The notes under the pieces were generated by a model, which saw only the letters and a program-made list of their open reading frames with translations, was not told where the DNA came from and did not search any database. This document shows positions 1-5,828 of a stretch of 7,626 bases of DNA, in pieces. The number at the start of each line of letters is the position of its first letter. Position 1 is the first letter of the stretch. A program made the translations under genes and the position numbers. This DNA is from Armatimonadota bacterium. GTDB taxonomy: Bacteria > Armatimonadota > HRBIN16. The stretch spans positions 1 through 7,626 of the forward strand of contig JAPWUZ010000122.1 of the NCBI GenBank assembly GCA_028275265.1. Direction: 5' to 3'.

Positions 1-30
1 CCTCTCCTGCAAGGAGAGGAGAGAGTGAGG
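1..30. repeat. Palindromic intergenic repeat, copy 1 (possibly cut by the window edge)
   Basis: Positions 1-8 (CCTCTCCT) and 12-19 (AGGAGAGG) form a perfect 8-bp inverted repeat around a 3-nt GCA loop, followed by GAGAGAGTGAGG. The first 19 bases match positions 4222-4240 in the icd-tyrS gap at 17 of 19 places, so this is another copy of that family. The trailing GTGAGG is the reverse complement of the CCTCAC that opens the copies near 4208 and 4301. The left part may lie outside the window. It sits 18 bp before the flhB start. A stem here could affect flhB translation or mark the end of an upstream gene, but no T-run follows it. Confidence 0.7.
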
Positions 31-47
31 TCTCCACAGGTTCACCG

Positions 48-1109
48 ATGCCTGCAGAGGAACGCACCGAACAAGCCACACCGCGACGACGGCAAGAGGC
101 ACGCCGAAGGGGACAGGTTGCCCGCTCGGTGGAGCTGTCCTCCGTGGCGGTGTTTCTGGCGGTGGTGATGGTGTTGAAGGCGGTCAGCGAGGGCGCGCTG
201 CAGGGGGCGATGGAGTCCGTCCGCTTTGCGCTGAGCAATCTCAGCCATACCGAGTTCTCTCCTGCGCTTGCGCTTTCTTTTGCGATGGGTTGCTTGAGCC
301 ATGCGGCAAAGGCGTTCCTGCCCGTGATTGGTGTGGCGATGGTGGTGGGTGTGGTGGTGAACCTGCTGCAGGTAGGTGTGATGTTCACCGCCGAGCCACT
401 GGCTCCCAACTGGGCACGGTTGAACCCTGTCGCCGGCTTCACTCGTCTCTTCTCACGGCGAGCCTTCGTGGAGAGTGTTAAGACCCTGCTTAAGGTGCTG
501 CTCATCGGGTGGCTGGCGTTCTCGGCGGTAAGGGCGGACGCAGCGATGTTACTGAGAACCAGTGAGATCGACCCGCTGATGGTGTTGATGCTGGTGGGGC
601 AGTTGCTGTACAAAATGGCATGGCGGGTAGGGCTGGCGATGCTGGTGCTGGCGCTACTGGACTACGGTTTCCAGCGGTGGGAGTATGAGAAGAGCCTGCG
701 CATGACCAAAGAGGAGGTCAAGCAGGAGATGAAACAGACGGAGGGCGACCCACAGGTGAAATCACGCATCCGCGCCCGCCAGCAAGCCATCGCCCGCCGC
801 CGCATGATGCAAGCGGTACCCAAAGCGGATGTGGTGGTCACCAACCCGACGCACTACGCGGTCGCCTTGCAATACGATTCGCAGAAGATGGCGGCTCCAA
901 CCGTCGTGGCAAAGGGAATGAATCTTATCGCGCTGCGCATCCGCGAAATCGCATTGCAACACGGCGTGCCGATAGTGGAGAACCCGCCGCTGGCACAGAG
1001 CCTGTATCGCACGGTGGAAGTAGGCGAGCAGATACCCCCCGCGCTTTATCAGGCAGTGGCGGAGGTGCTGGCATACGTGTATCGGCTGCGCCGCCCCAAT
1101 TCACGGTGA
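48..1109 (+). CDS. flhB: Flagellar type III export apparatus protein FlhB
   Basis: FlhB is the membrane subunit of the flagellar export gate. It switches the apparatus from rod/hook substrates to filament substrates after cleaving itself. The 353 residues match the family's usual length. The N-terminus has the family pattern TEQATPRRRQEARRRGQVA (residues 7-25). Hydrophobic membrane segments lie at about 30-48, 88-112, 145-163 and 177-205. A charged linker (about 210-255) leads to the cytoplasmic domain with the NPTH motif at 266-269, where cleavage occurs between Asn and Pro. The conserved stretch GVPIVENPPLA (306-316) follows, and the tail after about 345 is short, as in flagellar FlhB. The ATG at 48 has only a weak AGG 7 nt upstream, but it is supported by the homologous N-terminus. 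Upstream flagellar genes would lie outside the window. The downstream neighbour converges and is unrelated to flagella, so flhB may end its operon. A non-flagellar T3SS homologue is less likely given the N-terminal signature. Confidence 0.95.
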   Translation: MPAEERTEQATPRRRQEARRRGQVARSVELSSVAVFLAVVMVLKAVSEGALQGAMESVRFALSNLSHTEFSPALALSFAMGCLSHAAKAFLPVIGVAMVVGVVVNLLQVGVMFTAEPLAPNWARLNPVAGFTRLFSRRAFVESVKTLLKVLLIGWLAFSAVRADAAMLLRTSEIDPLMVLMLVGQLLYKMAWRVGLAMLVLALLDYGFQRWEYEKSLRMTKEEVKQEMKQTEGDPQVKSRIRARQQAIARRRMMQAVPKADVVVTNPTHYAVALQYDSQKMAAPTVVAKGMNLIALRIREIALQHGVPIVENPPLAQSLYRTVEVGEQIPPALYQAVAEVLAYVYRLRRPNSR

Positions 1110-1505
1110 GAACTGAGCAATCGGCGTCTTGTGGAAATGCACCATCATCCAGCGGTTGTCCTCCCTCACGAACACGCGCGTTTCGTTGGTCGTTTGGAAG
1201 CGAATCCCGCCCTCGTCCGAACGGGTGACCACCAGCGTGTAGGTGGCGATAGCGACGTTACCGTAGAGTTGCACCCGCGGGTTCACGATGTCCAGACGGT
1301 ACTGCACATTGGGCGGCCGCACCGTCTTCTGCTGGCGCATGTAGTGCAGGTGAAACTCCACGGAGTCGATGCGTGCAGGCGTCTCTGCTTCAAAGGAGGA
1401 CACGTCATCCGCGACCAGCTCGCGGTAGGTGTCGGTGTCCTGGCAGTAGATGGCGTGGAGCAGCCGCTCCAGCGTCTGCATCACTTCCTGCTGACGTCGG
1501 TTCAT
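1101..1505 (-). CDS. CaMKII association-domain-like protein (NTF2/SnoaL fold)
   Basis: A 134-residue protein made of one NTF2-like domain. Its motif order resembles the calcium/calmodulin-dependent kinase II association (hub) domain and related DUF4440/SnoaL proteins: SFE at 37-39, EFH at 50-52, NPRV at 75-78, ETRV at 108-111, W119 and VHFH at 122-125. In animals this domain oligomerises kinase subunits. Bacterial stand-alone versions have no settled role; some NTF2-fold relatives are enzymes and others bind small ligands. No kinase or other domain is fused here. I chose the ATG at 1505 over a GTG at 1520 because a GGAGG (1512-1516 on this strand) sits 6 nt before the ATG and would lie inside the coding region of the longer form. 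The ATG overlaps the aroC stop as ATGA, which suggests translational coupling to aroC. The 3' end overlaps flhB by 9 bp, tail to tail. The fold is fairly sure; the function is unknown. Confidence 0.85.
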   Translation of the reverse strand: MNRRQQEVMQTLERLLHAIYCQDTDTYRELVADDVSSFEAETPARIDSVEFHLHYMRQQKTVRPPNVQYRLDIVNPRVQLYGNVAIATYTLVVTRSDEGGIRFQTTNETRVFVREDNRWMMVHFHKTPIAQFSP

Positions 1506-2590
1506 CCTTCGCCTCCACACTGGGCGCGGTGACGCAGGTAGTGGTCTACCAGCACCAGCGCCATCATTGCCTCCACGATGGGCACGGCGCGGGGCAGCAC
1601 ACAGGGGTCGTGCCTGCCTTTTGCCCTCAGCACAGCCGGTTCGCGACGCACATTGACCGTTTCCTGCGGCATCATGATGGTGGCAGTCGGCTTGAAGGCG
1701 ACGCGAACGAGGATATTCTCGCCATTAGAGATGCCTCCCTGCACGCCGCCAGAGTGATTCGTGCGCGTGTGCACCCTGCCCTGCTCGTCCACGTAGAAGG
1801 GGTCGTTGTGTTGCGAGCCGGTGAGGTCGGTTCCCGCGAAGCCAGAGCCAATCTCGAACCCCTTCGCCGCAGGGATAGACAGCATCGCCTTGGCGAGGTC
1901 GGCATCCAGCTTATCGAACACGGGTTCTCCCCAGCCGGGCGGCACGCCCCGCGCCACACAGCCCACCACCCCGCCCAGCGAGTCGCCCTGACGACGCGCC
2001 TGATCAATCGCCTGTGCCATTGCCTCCGCAACGGCTGGGTCGGGACAGCGCACCGGGTTCGCCTCCACCTGCTCTGGAGTGACCGTGTCGGGGTCTACCT
2101 GCGCGCGCAGGGTGTGTATCTTTTCCACCCAGCCCACAATCTGCACGCCCTGCTCGTGCAGAATCTTCTTGGCAATGGCTCCCGCCGCTACCCGCCCTAC
2201 CGTCTCCCGCGCACTGGCACGCCCCCCGCCGCGCCAGTCGCGGATGCCGTACTTAGCATCGTAGGTGTAGTCCGCGTGGGAGGGGCGATACAGCTCGCGA
2301 AAGGGCTCGTAGGCTGCGGGGCGGGCATCTTCGTTCCAAACCAGCAGGCAGATGGGCGTGCCCAGCGTTTGGCCATCGAACACCCCGGAGAGGATATGCA
2401 CGGTATCGCTCTCGCGTCGTTGTGTGACCAGGTTGCTTTGTCCCGGGCGTCGCCTGTCCAGCTCGCGCTGTATCTCCTCCGCCGAAATGGGCACATGCGG
2501 GGGACAACCGTCGATGACCACCCCCACCGCCCCGCCGTGCGACTCGCCGAAGGTCGTAATCCGAAACAGATGTCCGAACGTGTTGCCCAT
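1502..2590 (-). CDS. aroC: Chorismate synthase
   Basis: Chorismate synthase catalyses the last shikimate step, converting 5-enolpyruvylshikimate 3-phosphate to chorismate in the cytoplasm with reduced FMN as cofactor. Chorismate feeds tyrosine, phenylalanine, tryptophan and folate synthesis. The 362 residues are of usual length. The family motifs appear in order: GESHG at 15-19, RPGQS at 48-52, RPSHADYTY at 102-110, GGGRASARET at 121-130, NHSGGVQGGISNG at 278-290 and GRHDPC at 325-330 with its conserved His-Asp, followed by PRAVPIVE at 333-340. The start ATG has no convincing Shine-Dalgarno sequence. A TATAAT box lies only about 10 nt upstream, which suggests a very short leader. The last four bases overlap the start of the downstream small gene. 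No other aro gene is visible, so the gene is isolated from its pathway here. Confidence 0.97.
   Translation of the reverse strand: MGNTFGHLFRITTFGESHGGAVGVVIDGCPPHVPISAEEIQRELDRRRPGQSNLVTQRRESDTVHILSGVFDGQTLGTPICLLVWNEDARPAAYEPFRELYRPSHADYTYDAKYGIRDWRGGGRASARETVGRVAAGAIAKKILHEQGVQIVGWVEKIHTLRAQVDPDTVTPEQVEANPVRCPDPAVAEAMAQAIDQARRQGDSLGGVVGCVARGVPPGWGEPVFDKLDADLAKAMLSIPAAKGFEIGSGFAGTDLTGSQHNDPFYVDEQGRVHTRTNHSGGVQGGISNGENILVRVAFKPTATIMMPQETVNVRREPAVLRAKGRHDPCVLPRAVPIVEAMMALVLVDHYLRHRAQCGGEG
1512..1516 (-). promoter_or_regulatory. Ribosome binding site that decides the start of the CaMKII-AD-like gene
   Basis: On the minus strand this reads GGAGG, followed by a 6-nt spacer and ATG at 1505. It lies within the last codons of aroC, so ribosomes finishing aroC would stop directly over it. 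It favours the ATG start over the GTG at 1520, which precedes this site. Confidence 0.7.
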
Positions 2591-2600
2591 AGCGTCTTCG

Positions 2601-2629
2601 ATTATACGAGTTTAGCAGCGCGAAAGCAA
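2601..2629 (-). promoter_or_regulatory. Sigma-70-like promoter for aroC
   Basis: On the minus strand a perfect -10 box TATAAT (2601-2606) is preceded, after a 17-nt spacer, by TTGCTT (2624-2629), which matches the TTG of the -35 consensus (3 of 6 overall). Transcription would begin near 2594-2595, leaving only about 4-5 nt before the aroC ATG at 2590. Such a leaderless-type arrangement would explain the missing ribosome binding site. The boxes are seen directly; the start point is inferred. Confidence 0.55.
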
Positions 2630-2660
2630 ACGGCAGGTGGCAGACCGCAAGGAAAAAGTG

Positions 2661-2688
2661 TTTAATGTCTCTAATATGATGCTACAAT
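2661..2688 (+). promoter_or_regulatory. Possible promoter for icd
   Basis: TACAAT (2683-2688) matches the -10 consensus at 5 of 6 positions and lies 30 bp before the icd start. A weak -35 candidate, TTTAAT (2661-2666), lies 16 nt upstream. An alternative -10, TATGAT (2675-2680), lacks a good -35 partner. The region is AT-rich compared with the flanking genes. Confidence 0.4.
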
Positions 2689-2695
2689 GCATCGT
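2676..2695. promoter_or_regulatory. Dyad over the icd -10 box, possible operator
   Basis: The half-sites GATGC (2678-2682) and GCATC (2689-2693) are perfect inverted repeats around the 6-bp centre TACAAT, the proposed icd -10 box. The symmetry extends outward by one wobble pair and one A-T pair. A repressor bound here would block RNA polymerase at icd. No regulator gene in the window is linked to it, and a 5-bp dyad can arise by chance. Confidence 0.25.
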
Positions 2696-2718
2696 CATAC
2701 AGCGAGTGGAGGCAAGGC

Positions 2719-4185
2719 ATGAACGTGACTACAACGCCTTCTGGAAAGAAGCTCATCACCGTCATTCCGGGCGACGGGGTAGGACCGGAGTGTGTGCAAT
2801 CTGCGCTGCGTTTAATTGAGGCAGCGGGCGCGCCGGTCGAGTGGGAGATGTGCGAGGCTGGCGCCAGCGTGTTCAAAAAGGGGTTGGAAAGCGGCGTACC
2901 GCCAGAGACCATCGAGTCCATCCGCAAGACGCGCGTGGTGCTAAAGGGACCGCTGGAGACCCCCGTGGGCTACGGGGAGAAAAGCGCGAACGTGACCCTG
3001 CGTAAACTGTTTGAGACCTACGCCAACGTGCGCCCGGTGCGCGAGATGCCCAATGTGCCCACCCCTTACAGCGGGCGAGGTATCGACCTGGTGGTGGTGC
3101 GTGAGAACGTGGAAGACCTGTATGCCGGCATCGAGCACATGCAGACCCCGGGCGTGGCACAGTGTTTGAAACTCATCTCGCGCAAGGGGTGCGAGAAGAT
3201 TGTGCGCTTCGCCTTCGAGCTGGCGCGATCGGAGGGACGTAAGAAGGTGCACTGCGCGACCAAGTCTAACATCATGAAGTTGACCGAAGGAATGCTGAAG
3301 CGCACCTTTGAGGAGATTGCGCCCGAGTATCCCGACATCGAGGCAAACCACATCATCGTGGACAACTGCGCGCACCAGCTGGTGAAACGTCCGGAGCAGT
3401 TTGATGTTATCGTCACCACCAATATGAACGGTGACATCCTCAGCGACCTGACCTCCGCGCTGATTGGCGGGCTGGGCTTCGCGCCGTCGGCAAACATCGG
3501 TAATGAGGTGGCTATCTTCGAGGCAGTACACGGCTCCGCACCCAAGTACGCGGGCAAGAACGTGATCAACCCCACAGCGGTCATCCTCTCGGCGGTGATG
3601 ATGTTGCGCTATATCGGCGAGTTTGAAGCAGCAGCGGCTATCGAAAACGCGCTCATTGTCACGCTGGAAGAGGGCAAGGTGCGCACGGGTGATGTGGTGG
3701 GCTATGACCGTTGTAACACCACCACCGAATATACCGACGCCATTATCGCTAATCTGGGCAGGAAGCCCAGCCAGACCTTCGTGCGCGAGTATCGCCCCAT
3801 CCAGCTGCCCCAGGTGACGCGCGAGCCGGTCATGGTGCGCCCGCAGAAGCGGCGTGTGACAGGAGTGGACGTGTTTGTGGAGTTCGACGGCACCGCCGAG
3901 CAGCTGGGCAATAGCATGGAACAGTTGACAGAAGGCACTGCACTGCGCCTCAAAGCTATCTCCAGCCGGGGCACGCTGGTGTATCCCGCAGTGGGCTTCA
4001 TGACTGACCTGGTGGACCACTGGACATGTCGTTTCGTCCTGCGCGACGATGGGGGCGAGCTGGGCGAGGCACAGGTGCTGGACCTGCTGCAGCGCATCAG
4101 CAGCAGGTATCGCTGGACGCACATCGAGAAGCTGCACGAGTTTGACGGTCAGCCCGGCTTCACCAAAGCGCAGGGCGAGGATTGA
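2719..4185 (+). CDS. icd: NADP-dependent isocitrate dehydrogenase, Thermus-like long form
   Basis: This TCA-cycle enzyme oxidatively decarboxylates isocitrate to 2-oxoglutarate. Residues that correspond by alignment to the E. coli active site are present: S89, N91, R95, R105 and R128 (isocitrate), Y135 and K182 (catalysis), and D215, D239 and D243 (metal). The nucleotide-site segment HGSAPKYAG (271-279) has Lys276-Tyr277, the pair that marks NADP use; NAD-dependent relatives usually have Asp-Ile. The catalytic domain ends near 350 and is followed by about 138 extra residues. This extension is typical of the 480-500-residue Thermus/Rickettsia-type enzymes and absent from the roughly 416-residue E. 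coli type. GGAGG lies 6 nt before the ATG at 2719. The gene stands alone between aroC (divergent) and a terminator-like palindrome. 3-Isopropylmalate dehydrogenase was considered and rejected on the substrate-loop residues and length. Confidence 0.93.
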   Translation: MNVTTTPSGKKLITVIPGDGVGPECVQSALRLIEAAGAPVEWEMCEAGASVFKKGLESGVPPETIESIRKTRVVLKGPLETPVGYGEKSANVTLRKLFETYANVRPVREMPNVPTPYSGRGIDLVVVRENVEDLYAGIEHMQTPGVAQCLKLISRKGCEKIVRFAFELARSEGRKKVHCATKSNIMKLTEGMLKRTFEEIAPEYPDIEANHIIVDNCAHQLVKRPEQFDVIVTTNMNGDILSDLTSALIGGLGFAPSANIGNEVAIFEAVHGSAPKYAGKNVINPTAVILSAVMMLRYIGEFEAAAAIENALIVTLEEGKVRTGDVVGYDRCNTTTEYTDAIIANLGRKPSQTFVREYRPIQLPQVTREPVMVRPQKRRVTGVDVFVEFDGTAEQLGNSMEQLTEGTALRLKAISSRGTLVYPAVGFMTDLVDHWTCRFVLRDDGGELGEAQVLDLLQRISSRYRWTHIEKLHEFDGQPGFTKAQGED

Positions 4186-4218
4186 CCATCGCTGGAGTTT
4201 TGGTTGCCCTCACCCCCT

Positions 4219-4247
4219 GCCCCTCTCCTGCGAAGAGAGGGGCTTTT
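4219..4247 (+). terminator. Rho-independent terminator after icd (repeat unit A)
   Basis: GCCCCTCTC (4219-4227) and GAGAGGGGC (4235-4243) form a perfect 9-bp, GC-rich stem with a 7-nt loop, followed at once by TTTT (4244-4247). It starts 34 nt after the icd stop. The T-run is short, so efficiency is uncertain. The same sequence also belongs to the palindromic repeat family. Confidence 0.6.
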
Positions 4248-4253
4248 CGTTCT

Positions 4254-4278
4254 CCCCCTTCCCTCTCAGGGAAGGGGG
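4254..4278. repeat. Perfect 11-bp hairpin (repeat unit B)
   Basis: CCCCCTTCCCT (4254-4264) and AGGGAAGGGGG (4268-4278) are perfect complements with a CTC loop. Neither strand has a T-run after the stem, so a terminator role is less likely than for unit A. The downstream CTGGGGGTTAGG is the reverse complement of the CCTAACCCCCAG-type head seen, with changes, in units A and C. Confidence 0.7.
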
Positions 4279-4313
4279 CTGGGGGTTAGGTAAACTCAAC
4301 CTCACCCCCCTGT

Positions 4314-4338
4314 CCCTCTCCCACGCTGCGGGAGAGGG
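4314..4338. repeat. 9-bp hairpin (repeat unit C)
   Basis: CCCTCTCCC (4314-4322) and GGGAGAGGG (4330-4338) form a perfect stem with a 7-nt loop. The matching 7-mers TAAACTC and GAGTTTA enclose the unit, giving a 55-bp element with inverted ends (4291-4345). Confidence 0.7.
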
Positions 4339-4368
4339 GAGTTTATGTCGACTGCAGCCTGGCGGGTA

Positions 4369-4410
4369 TTGGGTTGCGCAACCGTGTCCCGATTTGGTAA
4401 CATAACCCAA
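4369..4410 (+). promoter_or_regulatory. Structured region upstream of tyrS
   Basis: A 12-bp perfect palindrome GGTTGCGCAACC (4372-4383) overlaps one arm of a longer inverted repeat, TTGGGTT (4369-4375) with AACCCAA (4404-4410). The two pairings cannot form together, as in an attenuator or switch, or they could be operator symmetry. A 5-T run at 4420-4424 lies 9 nt beyond the second arm, too far for a standard terminator. None of the T-box landmarks is recognisable. Whether this stretch is transcribed is unknown. Confidence 0.3.
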
Positions 4411-4441
4411 CGGCACACCTTTTTACCGGATGGGATAGAGT

Positions 4442-5668
4442 ATGGAGGAGAGTATCGAACGGCAACTGCAGGTACTGCAGCGTGGCGTGGCGGCAATCAT
4501 TCCCGAGGACGGACTGCGTGAGAAGCTGGAGAAATCGGCGCGCACAAGCAAGCCATTGCGGGTGAAGCTGGGGCTGGACCCCACCGCGCCCGATATTCAT
4601 CTCGGCTTCGCGGTGGTGCTGCGCAAACTGAGGCAGTTTCAGCAGTTCGGGCACGTTGCCTGCCTCATCATCGGCGATTTCACCGCCATGATTGGCGACC
4701 CGACCGGGCGCAGCAAGACGCGCCCGCAACTCTCCCGCGAGGAGGTGGAGGCGAACGCCCGCACCTACCAGCAGCAGCTTTACCGCATCCTGATGCCCGA
4801 ACGCACTGAAATCTACTTCAACAGCGACTGGCTGGGCAAGATGACCTTTGCGGACGTCATCCAGCTCGCCTCCAAATACACGGTGGCACGCATTCTGGAG
4901 CGCGATGACTTCCAGAACCGCCTCGCCGAGGGCAAGCCGCTGGGGATGCACGAAATCCTCTATCCTTTGTGTCAGGGCTACGATTCGGTTGCCATCCAGT
5001 CTGATATCGAGATGGGCGGAACCGACCAGATTTTCAATAACCTCGTGGGGCGTGACCTGCAGAGGGAGTACGGTCAGGACCCCCAGATTGTCATCGCCAT
5101 GCCGCTGCTCGTTGGGCTGGACGGCGTGGAGAAGATGAGCAAATCGCTGGGCAACTATATCGGCATCACCGAGCCGCCCGACCAGATGTTCGGCAAGGTG
5201 ATGTCGCTGCCCGACGAGCTGATGGTGTCGTACTTCGAGCTGTGCACGGACGTGCCGATGGACGAAGTGCGCCAGATTGCACTGGGGTTGAACAACGGCA
5301 CACTGCATCCGATGGAAGTGAAGCGACGCCTCGCCCGCGAGATTGTAGGCATCTATCACGGCGCCCAGGCAGCACAGGAAGCAGACCGCGAGTTCATGCG
5401 CGTTTTCTCCGCTCGCGAACTGCCCGAAGAGATTGCGGAATACGATGTACCTGCGGATATCGTGAAGGACGGCAAGGTGTGGCTGCCGCGCTTGCTGGCG
5501 GCGCTGGATTTGGTGAGTAGCAACAGCGAAGGGCGGCGTATGATACAACAGGGGGCGGTGGAAATCAACGGCGTGCGCCACACCGACCCGAACGAGGAGA
5601 TAGAGGTGGCCGCCCTGCGTGGTGCGGTGATTCGGGTGGGCAAGCTGCGTTTCGCACGGGTGAGGTAG
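4442..5668 (+). CDS. tyrS: Tyrosyl-tRNA synthetase
   Basis: A class I aminoacyl-tRNA synthetase that activates tyrosine with ATP and charges tRNA-Tyr. Its 408 residues fit bacterial TyrRS. The Rossmann catalytic domain carries the HIGH-type signature HLGF at 53-56, after LGLDPTAPDI, the GDFTAMIGDPTGR stretch at 78-90, the tyrosine/ATP region with QSDIEMGGTDQ at 186-196, and KMSKS at 231-235. An S4 RNA-binding domain occupies about 347-405, including the GAVEINGVRH turn at 371-380. The motif style points to the type 2 (TyrZ-like) subgroup, which is inference. The ATG at 4442 lacks a clear upstream Shine-Dalgarno; GGAGGAG occurs just inside the coding region. An upstream in-frame ATG at 4430 is closed by TAG after one codon, so 4442 is the sensible start. 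The gene is monocistronic between repeat clusters. Confidence 0.96.
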   Translation: MEESIERQLQVLQRGVAAIIPEDGLREKLEKSARTSKPLRVKLGLDPTAPDIHLGFAVVLRKLRQFQQFGHVACLIIGDFTAMIGDPTGRSKTRPQLSREEVEANARTYQQQLYRILMPERTEIYFNSDWLGKMTFADVIQLASKYTVARILERDDFQNRLAEGKPLGMHEILYPLCQGYDSVAIQSDIEMGGTDQIFNNLVGRDLQREYGQDPQIVIAMPLLVGLDGVEKMSKSLGNYIGITEPPDQMFGKVMSLPDELMVSYFELCTDVPMDEVRQIALGLNNGTLHPMEVKRRLAREIVGIYHGAQAAQEADREFMRVFSARELPEEIAEYDVPADIVKDGKVWLPRLLAALDLVSSNSEGRRMIQQGAVEINGVRHTDPNEEIEVAALRGAVIRVGKLRFARVR

Positions 5669-5686
5669 ACGACTGTCTGGCGTGCC

Positions 5687-5785
5687 ATTTGGAGGGCGAA
5701 CCTCCGGGTGAGCCGGCCCTCCCCACTCAAGGTCTGCGCGGGTGGAGAGAGGTTTGCGGCTTGGCGGGAGGCTCGCCCACCAGAC
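5687..5785. repeat. Degenerate inverted repeat in the tyrS 3' gap
   Basis: The 28-base segment 5687-5714 (core GGAGGGCGAACCTCC, itself a 5-bp hairpin) matches the reverse complement of 5758-5785 (core TGGGCGAGCCTCC) at roughly 70% of positions. The arms enclose 43 bp, so the whole is a 99-bp imperfect inverted repeat. It lies between the convergent tyrS and the small membrane-protein gene. A decayed mobile element or a bidirectional terminator is possible, but neither arm is followed by a T-run. The rest of the 160-bp gap (5669-5828) contains only a small GACGC-TGC-GCGTC hairpin at 5796-5808. Confidence 0.5.
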
Positions 5786-5828
5786 GGTGAAATGCGACGC
5801 TGCGCGTCCCCAGCAATGACTAACCCTG

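Larger units (their letters stand above)
4207..4345. repeat. Cluster of three palindromic repeat units (A forward, B inverted, C forward)
   Basis: Three related units share the pattern CCTMACCCCC followed by a CCCTCTCC-type arm and its complement. Unit A (4207-4243) has a 9-bp stem, unit B (4254-4290) an 11-bp stem in opposite orientation, and unit C (4301-4340) a 9-bp stem. The outer parts of A (from 4208) and B (to 4290) are also complementary at 14 of 16 positions, so A plus B make a nested inverted repeat of 83 bp. Unit C is framed by TAAACTC (4291-4297) and GAGTTTA (4339-4345). No protein is credible here. The cluster resembles dispersed REP- or MITE-like intergenic repeats. Confidence 0.75.

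Noticed and set aside
1506..1520. GTG start at 1520 for the CaMKII-AD-like gene
   Set aside because: The GGAGG ribosome binding site lies downstream of this GTG and is correctly spaced for the ATG at 1505.
1373..2665. 430-codon plus-strand open frame opposite aroC
   Set aside because: The opposite strand encodes a chorismate synthase with all family motifs. The antisense frame has no recognisable motif, low-complexity Arg/His-rich composition and no ribosome binding site.
2941..4137. 398-codon minus-strand open frame opposite icd
   Set aside because: It is a His- and Leu-rich shadow of a clear isocitrate dehydrogenase. Long antisense frames are expected in GC-rich codon-biased genes.
2719..4185. 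3-Isopropylmalate dehydrogenase (leuB)
   Set aside because: The S-x-N-V-T-L-R substrate loop, the Lys-Tyr NADP pair and the 488-residue length with C-terminal extension fit isocitrate dehydrogenase instead.
4207..4345. CRISPR array
   Set aside because: The repeats differ in orientation, length and spacing, and there are no regular spacers or cas genes. They are palindromic intergenic repeats.
4346..4441. T-box riboswitch before tyrS
   Set aside because: The interval is short, and I see no T-box consensus, specifier loop with a Tyr codon or proper terminator.
4343..5581. 412-codon minus-strand open frame opposite tyrS
   Set aside because: Shadow of tyrosyl-tRNA synthetase; no domain recognised, and it would run into the repeat cluster.
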